A DNA stretch of 64,000 nucleotides from Nitrospira sp. (lineage in GTDB: Bacteria > Nitrospirota > Nitrospiria > Nitrospirales > UBA8639), in contig WTGX01000023.1 of NCBI GenBank assembly GCA_011523385.1, forward strand, positions 1-64,000, read 5' to 3'. The translations under genes and the position numbers were made by a program. This document shows positions 56,632 through 64,000 of the stretch, piece by piece. Every line of letters starts with the position of its first letter. Within the stretch, counting starts at the first letter, position 1. Under the pieces are notes generated by a model. The model was not told the DNA's origin, did no database searches, and saw only the letters and a program-made list of their open reading frames with translations.

Positions 56632-57489
56632 TTAGTTCGGCTTGACACCAAGGATATACGTGACCCATGCAGTATCGGGTTCCCCGTTTTCCGTGCGGTG
56701 ATAGGTTCCTGTCCCTTCGTTGGTTCTTTTGTTGGTACCTTCCCACAGGAAATGCACGTCCCGGAACCCGGCCTCGTTCATTAATTCCATGACTTCGGGC
56801 ATGGTCCACATGCGCCAGTCATAGACAAAGGCATTGCGCATTTCACTCCCGTCCTGAAAGGTAAAATGCATGCGCATCGTACAGAAGTACGTTGCGGGGT
56901 CGAAGGCGTCCTGGTCCCAAATGAAGGAAAAATTGCCAATGCCGTCATCGTCGGGATTGTCGATGTCACGGGACTCTTCCTGTAAAACCTGGCTTTCGCT
57001 TCCTCCCCAAATGTCCAGGAGAAATATGCCTCCCGGCTGAAGGGATTCTTTTGCTCTTTTGAAATATTGCAGGAGCGTGGAGCGATCCTTAAAGACCATG
57101 TAGCTGAAGTTCAACGCCATTGCCAATTGCACATGTGAAGGATGAGCGTCCAACACGTTGCCGTGGATGAGCGTCAGGCGGCTTTGCTGATCCACGGTCA
57201 AGGGCGATACGTTATGTTTGATGCCCCAATTGAGCGTCGGCCAATCCAGATCGATGGCGATGGCGTGATTCTCGGAGTGTTGCGTCACGAAATACGTGGA
57301 CAACGCGGCGGTGCCGCAGAAATCTTCACGTAGCGAACGCAAGGGACGGCCCGTATAGTTCTCAACATATTCGGCAAAAAACGGAACGTCGAAATCCGGA
57401 CTTTGGACGCTTTTCTGGTACAGGGCATGAGGATCGGCCCGCTCAGCCATGGACGGCCGTTTCCGGGCAGGCTTACGCGATCTTTTCAT
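56632..57489 (-). CDS. SAM-dependent methyltransferase
   Basis: A class I methyltransferase of 285 residues from ATG 57489. After a basic N-terminal stretch (MKRSRKPARKRPSMAERADPH), the SAM fold appears: SLREDFCGTAALSTYFVTQHSENHAIAIDLDWPTLNWG (motif I is FCGTAALS, a variant of the E/DxGxGxG loop), HGNVLDAHPSHVQLAMALNFSYMVFKDRSTLLQYFKRAKESLQPGGIFLLDIWGGSE. The last part has the beta-strand YDWRMWTMPEVMELMNEAGFRDVHFLWEG seen in small-molecule methyltransferases. Substrate unknown. It is read on the same strand as purL but the AT-rich gap suggests separate transcription. Confidence 0.82.
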   Translation of the reverse strand: MKRSRKPARKRPSMAERADPHALYQKSVQSPDFDVPFFAEYVENYTGRPLRSLREDFCGTAALSTYFVTQHSENHAIAIDLDWPTLNWGIKHNVSPLTVDQQSRLTLIHGNVLDAHPSHVQLAMALNFSYMVFKDRSTLLQYFKRAKESLQPGGIFLLDIWGGSESQVLQEESRDIDNPDDDGIGNFSFIWDQDAFDPATYFCTMRMHFTFQDGSEMRNAFVYDWRMWTMPEVMELMNEAGFRDVHFLWEGTNKRTNEGTGTYHRTENGEPDTAWVTYILGVKPN

Positions 57490-57715
57490 CAAAGGGGCCT
57501 TGTGTTTCCGTATGACATGGCGTTGCCTATAATAAAGGAAAAACAAAGCGTGACGCTAGAGGCAACTTTCACGAGACGGTCACACCGTTTGTTCGCGACA
57601 GGACATGGTCTTCAGCGTGAGAACAGTTGTCCTGCTCCGGCGATTTTTTTTATGATACATTCATTATGAGTTTTTCACTTATCCATGTCCCGTTTTTATA
57701 AGGAAGGAGCAGAGA

Positions 57716-58387
57716 ATGGAAACCTATGCACGTGAAGAAGCCAAAACCGAAACCACCGATGATTCCAAGGCTCGCGAATTGTTGCGACGGGCCTTTGAGA
57801 AAACTTCACGGTGGCCGGATAATTTTGGCGGATTTGAAGCTGATCTTTGCATCAACGTGAATGGTGAGGAAACCGCCGGAAAAGTCACGGTCAAGTCCTC
57901 AAAAGAAGTCGAGGTCACGCTTCCGAATGAAGAACTTCAACAGTGGGCTCAAGGTCAAATTGCAATGATCGCCACGCATCGGGGACCGAGAAGCTTCGAG
58001 GAATCCGATGGGAAATACAATCTGTCGTTCGCGGGCGAAGAAAATCATCCCCAGGGACCGCGGATCAGTCTGGGCGATTCCATGGGCTCCAGCTATCGCA
58101 TCAAAGACGATCGCATTACCCAGATCAACCGGAAGATGCCGCACGTAGCCTTTACCATCAACGTCGAAGACAGTGCGTTGACACAGGATAAAAAATATCT
58201 CACGACCCGTTATACCGTGTATTACTACTCGCCCAAGGATGGCTCACTGGCCAACGTGGAAAGCTTCTCGGATTCTCACGCCAGGGTGGGAAGCGCGGAT
58301 CTGCCTGCAACCCGCCGCATTATTTCCTATGAAAAAGGCGCCACGGTAACACGCACCATCACGTTTGAAAACCATAAGCCGCTGTAA
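57716..58387 (+). CDS. DUF3386-like protein
   Basis: The 223-residue protein starts with SKARELLRRAFEKTSRWPDNFGGFEADLCINVNGEETAGKVTVKSSKEVEVTLP, which resembles DUF3386 proteins best known from cyanobacteria and plastids. Later strands (YRIKDDRITQINRKMPHVAFTINVEDS, KYLTTRYTVYYYSPKDGSLANVESFSD) suggest an all-beta barrel. No signal peptide. The ATG has AGGAG upstream. It stands alone on the plus strand. The family has no firm function. The assignment is from recalled sequence pattern. Confidence 0.65.
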   Translation: METYAREEAKTETTDDSKARELLRRAFEKTSRWPDNFGGFEADLCINVNGEETAGKVTVKSSKEVEVTLPNEELQQWAQGQIAMIATHRGPRSFEESDGKYNLSFAGEENHPQGPRISLGDSMGSSYRIKDDRITQINRKMPHVAFTINVEDSALTQDKKYLTTRYTVYYYSPKDGSLANVESFSDSHARVGSADLPATRRIISYEKGATVTRTITFENHKPL

Positions 58388-58394
58388 GTGTGAC

Positions 58395-58492
58395 GCTTGC
58401 TACAAAGGGAGGGGACCGGCAAGGAATGCGTGCCAATCCCTCCCCTTTGTAAGTGGGCGCATTTCCGAAGAGGGAATGCGGGTGGGGTAGGG
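58395..58492. repeat. CCTCCCC-type repeat doublet, diverged
   Basis: GCTACAAAGGGAGGGG on the left and CCTCCCCTTTGTAAG with a later GGGTGGGGTAGGG on the right represent the two modules of the 41149-41245 family in a diverged state, with an insertion of GTGGGCGCATTTCCGAAG in the right one. It lies after the DUF3386 gene. Confidence 0.65.
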
Positions 58493-58577
58493 CTAAAGCT
58501 AAAGCACGGGGATGCCGGGCAAAACCGCCAGATGCAGTCCTTCCTCGCACCAACGTTCTGGAGATCTGCAGCGCTCG

Positions 58578-59315
58578 CTACGATAACCCCTGCCCTCTTG
58601 TGCTCCCGCCGAATCCTCCGAAGTTCCCCCCAAATCCACCCTGGCCGGTACTCCAATATCCGCCGCGCCGCCAGCGTTGAAACGGATGTCGCCGTTCCGG
58701 GCGGGTAAAACGCCAAAGGGCAAACAGCATGGCTAACGCCACGGCCACGTTCATCCAAAATCCCGCACTTGAAGAGCGTTTGGGTTCTGCAGCCGCTTGG
58801 ACCGCACTGCCCGAGACCGAGGCCAATCCGACAGCCGCACGATACAAGGATTCTCCGTATCGCGCATTCTGGAACATCGGAATGAGGTATTGCGTGGACA
58901 ATTCATCCAGCTTCGGTTTTCCGATCAACGAGAGCAAACTCCGGCCCAGAACAACCACGGCTTGTCGCTCCTTCAAGGAAGCGAGCAATACCATCCCTCG
59001 TTCTTGCTGGGCCGAGCCGATATGCCATTCCTTATACAGACCTTCCGCATATTCCCGTGCATGCGAATGAGGGCTGGCTGTCGCAATTGTCACGACGATC
59101 ATTTCCACACCGGTCCGGTCTTCCAGTTCTTTACAGACATCACGTATTCGGCTTTGCCAGTCGGCTTCAATCAAATCCGCATAATCACTGACATAACCAA
59201 GCGGCGTCGGGAAAGCGGGGAGTTTTTCCCCTCCGGCGGCATCAGCCAAGCCAGGAGGCACATAAACCAACAGAACATAAAGAAAGAGTATGGGTACCGA
59301 ACGCCATACCTTCAT
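58578..59315 (-). CDS. TPM domain (YgcG-like) membrane protein
   Basis: The 245-residue product from ATG 59315 begins with a signal peptide (MKVWRSVPILFLYVLLVYVPPGLADA). The TPM_phosphatase-type domain spans about 35-160 (GYVSDYADLIEADWQSRIRDVCKELEDRTGVEMIVVTIATASPHSHAREYAEGLYKEWHIG..GMVLLASLKERQAVVVLG). One transmembrane helix follows (FWMNVAVALAMLFALWRF), then a basic stretch and a Gly-rich tail (GQGGFGGNFGGFGGSTRG), as usual in this group. The domain should be periplasmic; in plants a relative helps photosystem repair. The role in this bacterium is unknown. The frame upstream of 59315 is not like the family. Confidence 0.85.
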   Translation of the reverse strand: MKVWRSVPILFLYVLLVYVPPGLADAAGGEKLPAFPTPLGYVSDYADLIEADWQSRIRDVCKELEDRTGVEMIVVTIATASPHSHAREYAEGLYKEWHIGSAQQERGMVLLASLKERQAVVVLGRSLLSLIGKPKLDELSTQYLIPMFQNARYGESLYRAAVGLASVSGSAVQAAAEPKRSSSAGFWMNVAVALAMLFALWRFTRPERRHPFQRWRRGGYWSTGQGGFGGNFGGFGGSTRGQGLS

Positions 59316-59394
59316 CTGTTGGAAGCAAGCTGCCCGGCTACCAAACCAACCGCAAAACGGCACCAAGGGGTCCCTTGTCGGTTTCGCCCGTTGA

Positions 59395-59598
59395 TTAGGC
59401 TGAATATAGCCAACGGATATCATTTGAAGTACACGCCTCCAAAACTTCTTTGCTTTCAGCAACAACGAAGCGGTTACAAAGTTGTGGCATTTGCCAGTTA
59501 AAAGTGTTTACAACGTTTATGTTCCATACCTTACCAGATGCAATCGGAATCCATCTGTCCTTGACTGATGCTTCTGCAAGAACTGTCAACGGTGACAT
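59395..59598 (-). CDS. Possible small ORF or gene fragment
   Basis: In the 301 bases between the TPM gene and the toxin-antitoxin pair, the minus strand has a 67-codon frame (MSPLTVLAEASVKDRWIPIASGKVWN...) with a protein-like composition and no family I know. The Shine-Dalgarno is weak. It could be a small gene, a leftover of a longer one, or chance. I rate it low and record it so the gap is not read as empty. Confidence 0.3.
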   Translation of the reverse strand: MSPLTVLAEASVKDRWIPIASGKVWNINVVNTFNWQMPQLCNRFVVAESKEVLEACTSNDIRWLYSA

Positions 59599-59616
59599 GT
59601 GCTCATTTATGCGGTC

Positions 59617-59832
59617 TTACGTAGAAACGGGCGTGAGACTGAACACTCGCGAATATTTTGCAGCGGCTTTGACGTCTCCTCGACGAAGGGCCTCCCGTAC
59701 ATCGTCGAGCCGATACGCGTCCTCTAGAGAAAGGTAGGGTGCCCATCCGTCAGGCTCGTGTAATAGCTCTACTTCAACTTCTGCAACGTAGTTTCCTTCG
59801 TGAATAAGTTTCATCCGTTTTCTCTTACTCAT
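59617..59832 (-). CDS. Putative antitoxin of a DUF4258 pair
   Basis: The 71-residue product starts at ATG 59832, which overlaps the stop of the DUF4258 gene (ATGA); another ATG six codons in (MKLIHEGNYVAEVEVEL) is also possible. The pattern EGNYVAEVEVELLHEPDGWAPYLSLEDAYRLDDVREALRRGDVKAAAKYSRVFSLTPV recurs in small genes paired with DUF4258 or similar mRNA interferase-like toxins. It likely neutralises its partner. The toxin-first order and tight overlap are as in RelE-type pairs of that kind. Confidence 0.65.
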   Translation of the reverse strand: MSKRKRMKLIHEGNYVAEVEVELLHEPDGWAPYLSLEDAYRLDDVREALRRGDVKAAAKYSRVFSLTPVST

Positions 59833-60152
59833 TTGCGTCTCCGTTTGAACCCAGGTTCCCATTTTTGGGGATCTGGCACGTATGCCGTGATCAGCACTGC
59901 CGGATTTGTGTGGCCAGAGGGAAGTCCCCACACAGCGTGGACCGAGCGCCCATCCTTCGTTCGGTGGAGCACCAAAAAACATGGTCCTTTGGGGTAGTTC
60001 GGATAGTCTTCAATAACTTCCGCTGTTTCCACAGCTTCGATAAGCTCTTTTGCAAGTAGTCCCTCATCGGCAAGTTCGTCGTATCCATGCTCCGAAATTC
60101 GGACATTGCCCTCAGCAATCAACGCCCTGATAGTGTCAAACGTATCGCTCAC
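59829..60152 (-). CDS. DUF4258-like putative toxin
   Basis: The 107-residue product has the DUF4258 layout: IRALIAEGNVRISEHGYDELADEGLLAKELIEAVETAEVIEDYPNYPKGPCFLVLHRTKDGRSVHAVWGL, then VLITAYVPDPQKWEPGFKRRRK. The family is fold-related to RelE-type ribonucleases; the His-rich HxVW and TAYxPDPxxW elements are typical. It ends with a very basic tail. The partner gene overlaps by four bases. It is a likely type II toxin, although no activity is proven for this family in general. Confidence 0.7.
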   Translation of the reverse strand: MSDTFDTIRALIAEGNVRISEHGYDELADEGLLAKELIEAVETAEVIEDYPNYPKGPCFLVLHRTKDGRSVHAVWGLPSGHTNPAVLITAYVPDPQKWEPGFKRRRK

Positions 60153-60236
60153 AATACTCGCCGCCGTCGGATATGTCTATAGATCCGTTGTGGGAACATC
60201 AGGTTCCGTACATTATAAAACGTCTTATCCCGTTCA

Positions 60237-60998
60237 TTAAAACCGTGCCTCGTGTTTCATCGATTCGATGCGGTCCACCAATTGCCCCAAGCCTGTTAGG
60301 TATCGGTCCAACAGCTTGGGCAGTTCATGTTTCCCCGGGGTGCTGAGGCCTCGCTTCAAGCGCCAGACTTCGAAAAACACTGAAGGGTCCACGTCCAATG
60401 TGGCCTTCAGTTCGTCCATGATTTCCGGGGATTTTATGTTCGATGGGCGGTTCAGGAGACGATACAACCCGCGAAGACACGGCAGAAGCGCGGTTAATGA
60501 GAGAGGTAAAACGGTTTGAATGGCCTCAACCCTCCCCCACCCTTCGACGTAGCATTGGCGAACCCGCAAAAGATTTGCATGGATTTCCTGCCGGCATTGA
60601 ACAAACAGGTGCGCCTGATTGACGTGCAATTCAGGAAACGGATCACGGCCTTCAAGCAGCACGTGGCATTCCTTGATGTCCAGATATTCCAACGGGAACA
60701 CGTCCGAAGATTGTTGGAGATCCGTGTGCGTGAGAAACAACGGGGCAATGATTTTTTCCCTGGCCCATTGTTTGTGAATGCCGCTCCATCGTTGAAGAAC
60801 AGGCTGGGTGATCTGTTCAAGTACGACCAAGACATTGATATTGGAATATCCTTCCAGGAACTCACCGCGCGCCGCACTGCCATAAACGAGGATCGCTTCG
60901 AGCTTCAAGTCTTTTTGTTTTTTGATGGACCGGAGAAAGCCGCGGAGCGGAGCATGTGTCTCTTCCTGAAGTTGCGTCCAGGGTGGAGTGGCGGACAT
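60237..60998 (-). CDS. Nucleotidyltransferase-fold protein with altered active site
   Basis: The 253-residue protein starts with a minimal nucleotidyltransferase-type fold: LKLEAILVYGSAARGEFLEGYSNINVLVVLE at about residues 32-62. In active members the motif is GSxxRG...SDxDL; here both metal-binding Asp are Asn (SNIN), so catalysis is doubtful. A helical C-terminal domain follows (HANLLRVRQCYVEGWGRVEAIQTVLPLSLTALLPCLRGLYRLLNRP), then a helix end. It may bind nucleotide or act as a partner. It is not clearly part of a toxin-antitoxin pair, as no HEPN gene is next to it. Confidence 0.75.
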   Translation of the reverse strand: MSATPPWTQLQEETHAPLRGFLRSIKKQKDLKLEAILVYGSAARGEFLEGYSNINVLVVLEQITQPVLQRWSGIHKQWAREKIIAPLFLTHTDLQQSSDVFPLEYLDIKECHVLLEGRDPFPELHVNQAHLFVQCRQEIHANLLRVRQCYVEGWGRVEAIQTVLPLSLTALLPCLRGLYRLLNRPSNIKSPEIMDELKATLDVDPSVFFEVWRLKRGLSTPGKHELPKLLDRYLTGLGQLVDRIESMKHEARF

Positions 60999-61037
60999 GC
61001 TTATGACCTCATCCGTAATGCGTCGTGAAGATTGATC

Positions 61038-62309
61038 TTACGAAAGCGCATGAGGTGGTCGTTGGTCGGCGCGGGGATCCGGCACCAGTCCCAGAGCCAG
61101 GAAGCGATCCAATAACCCGAATGGCGGAGTCTCACGGAGTCCGGCGGTCGCCATCAGGACTTGATATTTGAGCCGCTGGTTTCGGTCGATGGTGGAAAAG
61201 ATCCTGTCGCGCAGCCACGCGAGCACAGGATTCCCCGTATTCCAAAAAAAAGCCTCTTCATCGGCAAGCCGTTGCAGCATTTCGACTTTGGGACGACGCT
61301 GTCTTTCATACACCTTCAAACGCGATGCTTGAAAATTGTCTTCCGCCAGGCACGCAGGAACAAGATCCGCCAACACCGTGGCATCGACCATAGCTTGCAT
61401 GCGCCCTTGAGAGGCATGAGGATTCATCCCATGGGCGGCATCCCCGATCAGCACGGCCCCGTCGGCGACCCACGTTCGCGCCCGGGTTCGACCCGTGGGC
61501 ATCACCGTCGTTTGCTCCCAACTCGTGAAGCCATGAAACGTGGGCGATAGCTCAGGATAGATGGCGGACCAGCGTTTTTGAAGGGGCTCAACCCCGGCTG
61601 CGTGTATCGCGTTCCGGGATTCGGCGTCGATCAGGTAGACGAGATAGAGTTTCTCTTTCCCCGCAGGGAATAAACCTAGAATTTCTTTTTTCCCGAGAAA
61701 ATACTGCGCCTCTTCGAATTTGTTCTGACAGTCCAGGATGGCGACAAGATAGCTGTCACGGTAGCGGTACAGCCTGGCGGGGATTTTCAGCGTTTCGCGA
61801 ACTTTGGATGCCGGTCCATCGGCTCCGACGATCAGTTTGGCAGAGATACGTACAGGCTTGCCTTGAACGTCTGCTTCCACCCCAATGATGGTTTCGCCAT
61901 GTCTCAAGACGTTCGTGAACGACGCGTTGTACCACAATCCTCCAGGATTCGCCTTCTCCAAGGCTTCGAGCACCGTCCGGTGTGCGACATGTGGTAAGGT
62001 GACGAGGGCGCGATTATAGGGAGGAGGCAATTCGTCATAATCGATCGAACACAGCCGTTGCCCCCCAATTTGCCGAAAATGAAAATGCCGGACGGGCTGC
62101 ACCGCGTGTTGCGGCAATTGATCCAACAGGCCCAGACCATCCAGAATTTTCTGCCCGTTCGGTTGAAGGATTTCTCCGCGTATCCCGTGGGGAGGCTCTG
62201 AAGCCTGTTCGAGAACGAGGGTCCTGACCCCTTTCCTGGCAAGCAGAAGACCCAGGATTGCTCCTCCGCCTCCGGCACCGACGACAACCACATCAACGTG
62301 TATGTCCAT
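61038..62309 (-). CDS. FAD-dependent monooxygenase
   Basis: The 423-residue enzyme belongs to the PHBH/UbiH-type flavin hydroxylases. The FAD-binding start VDVVVVGAGGGGAILGLLLARKGVRTLVLEQ has a glycine-rich loop in place of GxGxxG with the usual acidic Glu. The DG motif is LIVGADGPASKVRETL at about 155, and the second FAD motif is VLIGDAAHGMNPHASQGRMQAMVDATVLADL at about 305. It has no signal. Possible substrates are quinone precursors or tailoring targets, and the neighbours give no clear lead. Annotating it as a ubiquinone gene would be over-reading. Confidence 0.85.
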   Translation of the reverse strand: MDIHVDVVVVGAGGGGAILGLLLARKGVRTLVLEQASEPPHGIRGEILQPNGQKILDGLGLLDQLPQHAVQPVRHFHFRQIGGQRLCSIDYDELPPPYNRALVTLPHVAHRTVLEALEKANPGGLWYNASFTNVLRHGETIIGVEADVQGKPVRISAKLIVGADGPASKVRETLKIPARLYRYRDSYLVAILDCQNKFEEAQYFLGKKEILGLFPAGKEKLYLVYLIDAESRNAIHAAGVEPLQKRWSAIYPELSPTFHGFTSWEQTTVMPTGRTRARTWVADGAVLIGDAAHGMNPHASQGRMQAMVDATVLADLVPACLAEDNFQASRLKVYERQRRPKVEMLQRLADEEAFFWNTGNPVLAWLRDRIFSTIDRNQRLKYQVLMATAGLRETPPFGLLDRFLALGLVPDPRADQRPPHALS

Positions 62310-62363
62310 ACAAGGGAAAGGAGCGAATCGAAGGACTCAGGATCGGATTTCCCGGCAAACCGC

Positions 62364-62768
62364 CTATTCAAAAATTTTTTGAAAATGCTCCTCGGCTTCT
62401 TCCCAAGCCGTGGAATTCGTGTTTTTGAGCCAATTTTTCAGAAACGTCTTCTGCTCCGGGGAAAGCATTTGCCTGATCTGGTGGGAACGGCCTTGCAGGG
62501 GCTGCAAAAATCCGACCTTTTTGATGGGGTCGAGCGTGGCAGTACGTACGTAAACGTTGGTATAAGCCAGGGGGTGATCGTTTTCTCCCTCCCCTTGGAG
62601 CCAGACCGAAATATACTTGTCCATGGTCAATCCCGAACTGTCCAGTGCCGGATCTGTTTCATGAAACACGTCATTCTCCGTTTCGGGTAACGGGACGGCT
62701 TCATGAGCCCGGAAGAGAAAATTTCGATTCCACATAAGGAAAAATGGGGTCAAAAAACCCGGTTTCAT
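62364..62768 (-). CDS. Hypothetical protein
   Basis: I recognise no family. The 134-residue product from ATG 62768 is soluble and charged; the first hydrophobic residues (MKPGFLTPFFLMWNRNFLF) may be a weak signal or the true start may be ATG 62735. The middle reads MDKYISVWLQGEGENDHPLAYTNVYVRTATLDPIKK, and the end is helical (EQKTFLKNWLKNTNSTAWEEAEEHFQKIF). It follows the start of nothing else on this strand, and is 55 bases upstream of the monooxygenase gene, so they may be co-transcribed. Confidence 0.55.
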   Translation of the reverse strand: MKPGFLTPFFLMWNRNFLFRAHEAVPLPETENDVFHETDPALDSSGLTMDKYISVWLQGEGENDHPLAYTNVYVRTATLDPIKKVGFLQPLQGRSHQIRQMLSPEQKTFLKNWLKNTNSTAWEEAEEHFQKIFE

Positions 62769-62962
62769 AGTGGCAAGGAGCCGGCATGAAAGTCAAATGT
62801 GGCTTCTTGCTCAAGATAACCCTTGTATTTTCTTGTCGGCTTGTCATAGTGTTATGGACAAACCTCTCGTGGAATAGTGGGTGCTGAAATTGTTTTATTG
62901 AAGGTGCTCATGAGATGTACAGCACCACTTATCGAATCACACAAAAAAAGGAGTGTCGCCTC

Positions 62963-63586
62963 ATGAAACCATGGTGTCTCACTGGATTTCTTTTGGCCGT
63001 TCTGTTCATGTTCGGATGTCAAGGCCCCGGACAAATTACCAAATTGCGTATCCAGCACGTCGAATCCACAGTTGAGTCCAAAGAGTCGTCCCTCACGGTC
63101 GCAGTCTCTCCTTTCGATGATAAACGGCAACCATCAGAGCACTTAGGCACGCGAGTCCGTGGCGGAGGAGGCGAAACCTATTTTGACGTGATGGAGGGCA
63201 CGTTGAGTCAACGTGTTACAAATTCTTTTGTTGATTTCCTGAACCAGGCGGGATTTTCTGCCGTACGGGTTAATGGCGCTGATTCCGCTAATGTAAGAAT
63301 TGAGCCGACTATCCAAAAATTCAAGGTCGAGGCGACCGATAAATCGTTGGCTACCTACCTCGAAGTCGACACGATCATGGCTTTCACCGTCCATAACGCG
63401 GCCGACGAAAGTATCGTTCGAATTGCAATCGGAGTCGGTGGAACGGATCATGAAGTATTCTTCTCCGAAAAAGATCTGGAAAAACTGATTGGGGAAGTAC
63501 TCACTGAAGGTTTCGAAGAATTTCTGGAAAAGGTCGAAGTCCAAGGAGAGGCCCTCAAGTTTCGTCTTCCTGAGGAAACCTCCTGA
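62963..63586 (+). CDS. Lipoprotein, YajG-like pattern
   Basis: The 207-residue protein starts MKPWCLTGFLLAVLFMFGC, with a lipobox-like FMFGC (Cys19), so it is probably a lipoprotein. AAGGAG lies ten bases before this ATG; an upstream start adds 16 residues without sense. The body is beta-rich: SLTVAVSPFDDKRQP, then VTNSFVDFLNQAGFSAVRVNGADSANVRIEPTIQKFKVEATDKSLATYLEVDTIMAFTV, and a helical end. This recalls the YajG/GNA1162 group, in which a lipoprotein compares metal or dimers, but the match is only by layout. It likely sits in the outer membrane. Confidence 0.6.
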   Translation: MKPWCLTGFLLAVLFMFGCQGPGQITKLRIQHVESTVESKESSLTVAVSPFDDKRQPSEHLGTRVRGGGGETYFDVMEGTLSQRVTNSFVDFLNQAGFSAVRVNGADSANVRIEPTIQKFKVEATDKSLATYLEVDTIMAFTVHNAADESIVRIAIGVGGTDHEVFFSEKDLEKLIGEVLTEGFEEFLEKVEVQGEALKFRLPEETS

Positions 63587-63610
63587 GACTGGATTCGACA
63601 AAATCCCCGT

Positions 63611-63994
63611 CTAGGGTTCTTCACTCGCACCAAACCACCGATAGCGATATCTCGCTACAAATTCATAGCCGGCAGTCATGGCCTGACGGCACAAGCGAAA
63701 CCTCCAGAAAAACAGGAGGAGTTTTCCGCTCGTCATGCCGTGCAGGAACGGAAGAAATGCTTCCAGCCCACCGACAACGGTCCCCTTTTCATCGATCCAA
63801 TAGGCCATGGGAGGCCGGGAGTCAGACTGGTGGCGGCTTCCCAGATATTCAATGGCATCCTGACTGTCATAGGGGAGATACTGAACGCGTGTGGAACGTT
63901 GCTCCAATTTTCTCTTCACTGCCACGCAAAGACGACAATGAGAATCATAAATCAGGCAACCGGAACGCGCTTGACGGGGAACTTCATCGTTCAT
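63611..63994 (-). CDS. DCC-family thiol-disulphide protein (DUF393)
   Basis: The 127-residue product starts at the window edge (ATG 63994). It has the DCC-type motif CLIYDSHCRLCVAVKRKLEQ, with Cys at 20 and 23 (CxxC), where the usual YDGxCxxC has Ser for Gly, then YLPYDSQDAIEYLGSRH and WIDEKGTVVGGLEAFLPFLHG, typical of DUF393. A hydrophobic stretch (LLLFFWRFRLCRQAMTAGYEFVARYRYR) ends it. It may be a redox protein, not proven. Six codons from the edge, so an upstream start cannot be ruled out. Confidence 0.8.
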   Translation of the reverse strand: MNDEVPRQARSGCLIYDSHCRLCVAVKRKLEQRSTRVQYLPYDSQDAIEYLGSRHQSDSRPPMAYWIDEKGTVVGGLEAFLPFLHGMTSGKLLLFFWRFRLCRQAMTAGYEFVARYRYRWFGASEEP

Positions 63995-64000
63995 GTTCCA

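Noticed and set aside
57716-58387. Photosynthesis-linked gene (DUF3386 with a TPM-domain gene nearby)
   Set aside because: Both families occur in photosynthetic organisms, but no photosystem, pigment or thylakoid gene is present, so no such claim is made.

Overview
The window looks like chromosome of a Gram-negative bacterium with lipopolysaccharide and moderate-to-high GC. It carries Kdo genes (kdsA, kdsB), lipoproteins with lipoboxes and an outer-membrane autotransporter, together with a PyrR-controlled pyrimidine operon. The mix of PyrR regulation, purS/purQ/purL-type purine synthesis and Kdo synthesis would fit Nitrospirota or a nearby phylum. That placement is inference from gene content only; there is no rRNA here to confirm it.

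Layout. 0.4-4 kb: an unusual STAS/ATPase/DUF4325 regulator, then purB-purS-purQ joined by ATGA overlaps. 4.2-9.3 kb: a small winged-helix-like gene, tRNA-Phe, proA, and a lipoprotein subtilase with a C-terminal barrel. 9.4-23.1 kb: an unrecognised 612-residue protein, then the pyrimidine locus pyrR-pyrB-pyrC-DUF4149-carA-sppA-M48 protease-carB, followed by greA and a SAM hydroxide adenosyltransferase. The pyr leader has a promoter, a PyrR-type RNA motif, a 13-codon leader peptide and an intrinsic terminator. 23.3-26 kb: a hypothetical gene, hicAB and bioA on the minus strand. 26.2-33.6 kb: lepA-lepB-kdsB-pyrG-kdsA-pgsA-plsY, a plus-strand run for translation, secretion, CTP, Kdo and phospholipid. 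33.6-38 kb: small membrane coiled-coil genes with gene debris, a Do-like protease, and an EF-G paralogue. 38.4-42.8 kb: small metabolic and hypothetical genes.

42.9-52.7 kb is an accessory island on the minus strand. It contains HNH - broken type III mod - PHP/SMC ATPase (TrlF-like) - AlbA_2/HATPase protein - type III res. The last four are packed as one operon, so a nuclease/ATPase pair sits inside a type III restriction-modification locus. The mod reading frame has an in-frame TAA near its start. This is the best candidate for an unusual system in the window.

52.7-64 kb: purF and purL, which complete the FGAM synthase set with the distant purS/purQ, then methyltransferase, DUF3386, TPM-domain, a putative toxin-antitoxin pair, a nucleotidyltransferase-like protein with altered active site, an FAD monooxygenase, a lipoprotein and a DCC-family thiol protein.

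Gaps between genes are rich in short palindromic repeats of at least four families. Two of these form head-to-head doublets of about 97-99 bp, and two doublets lie inside the pyrimidine operon.
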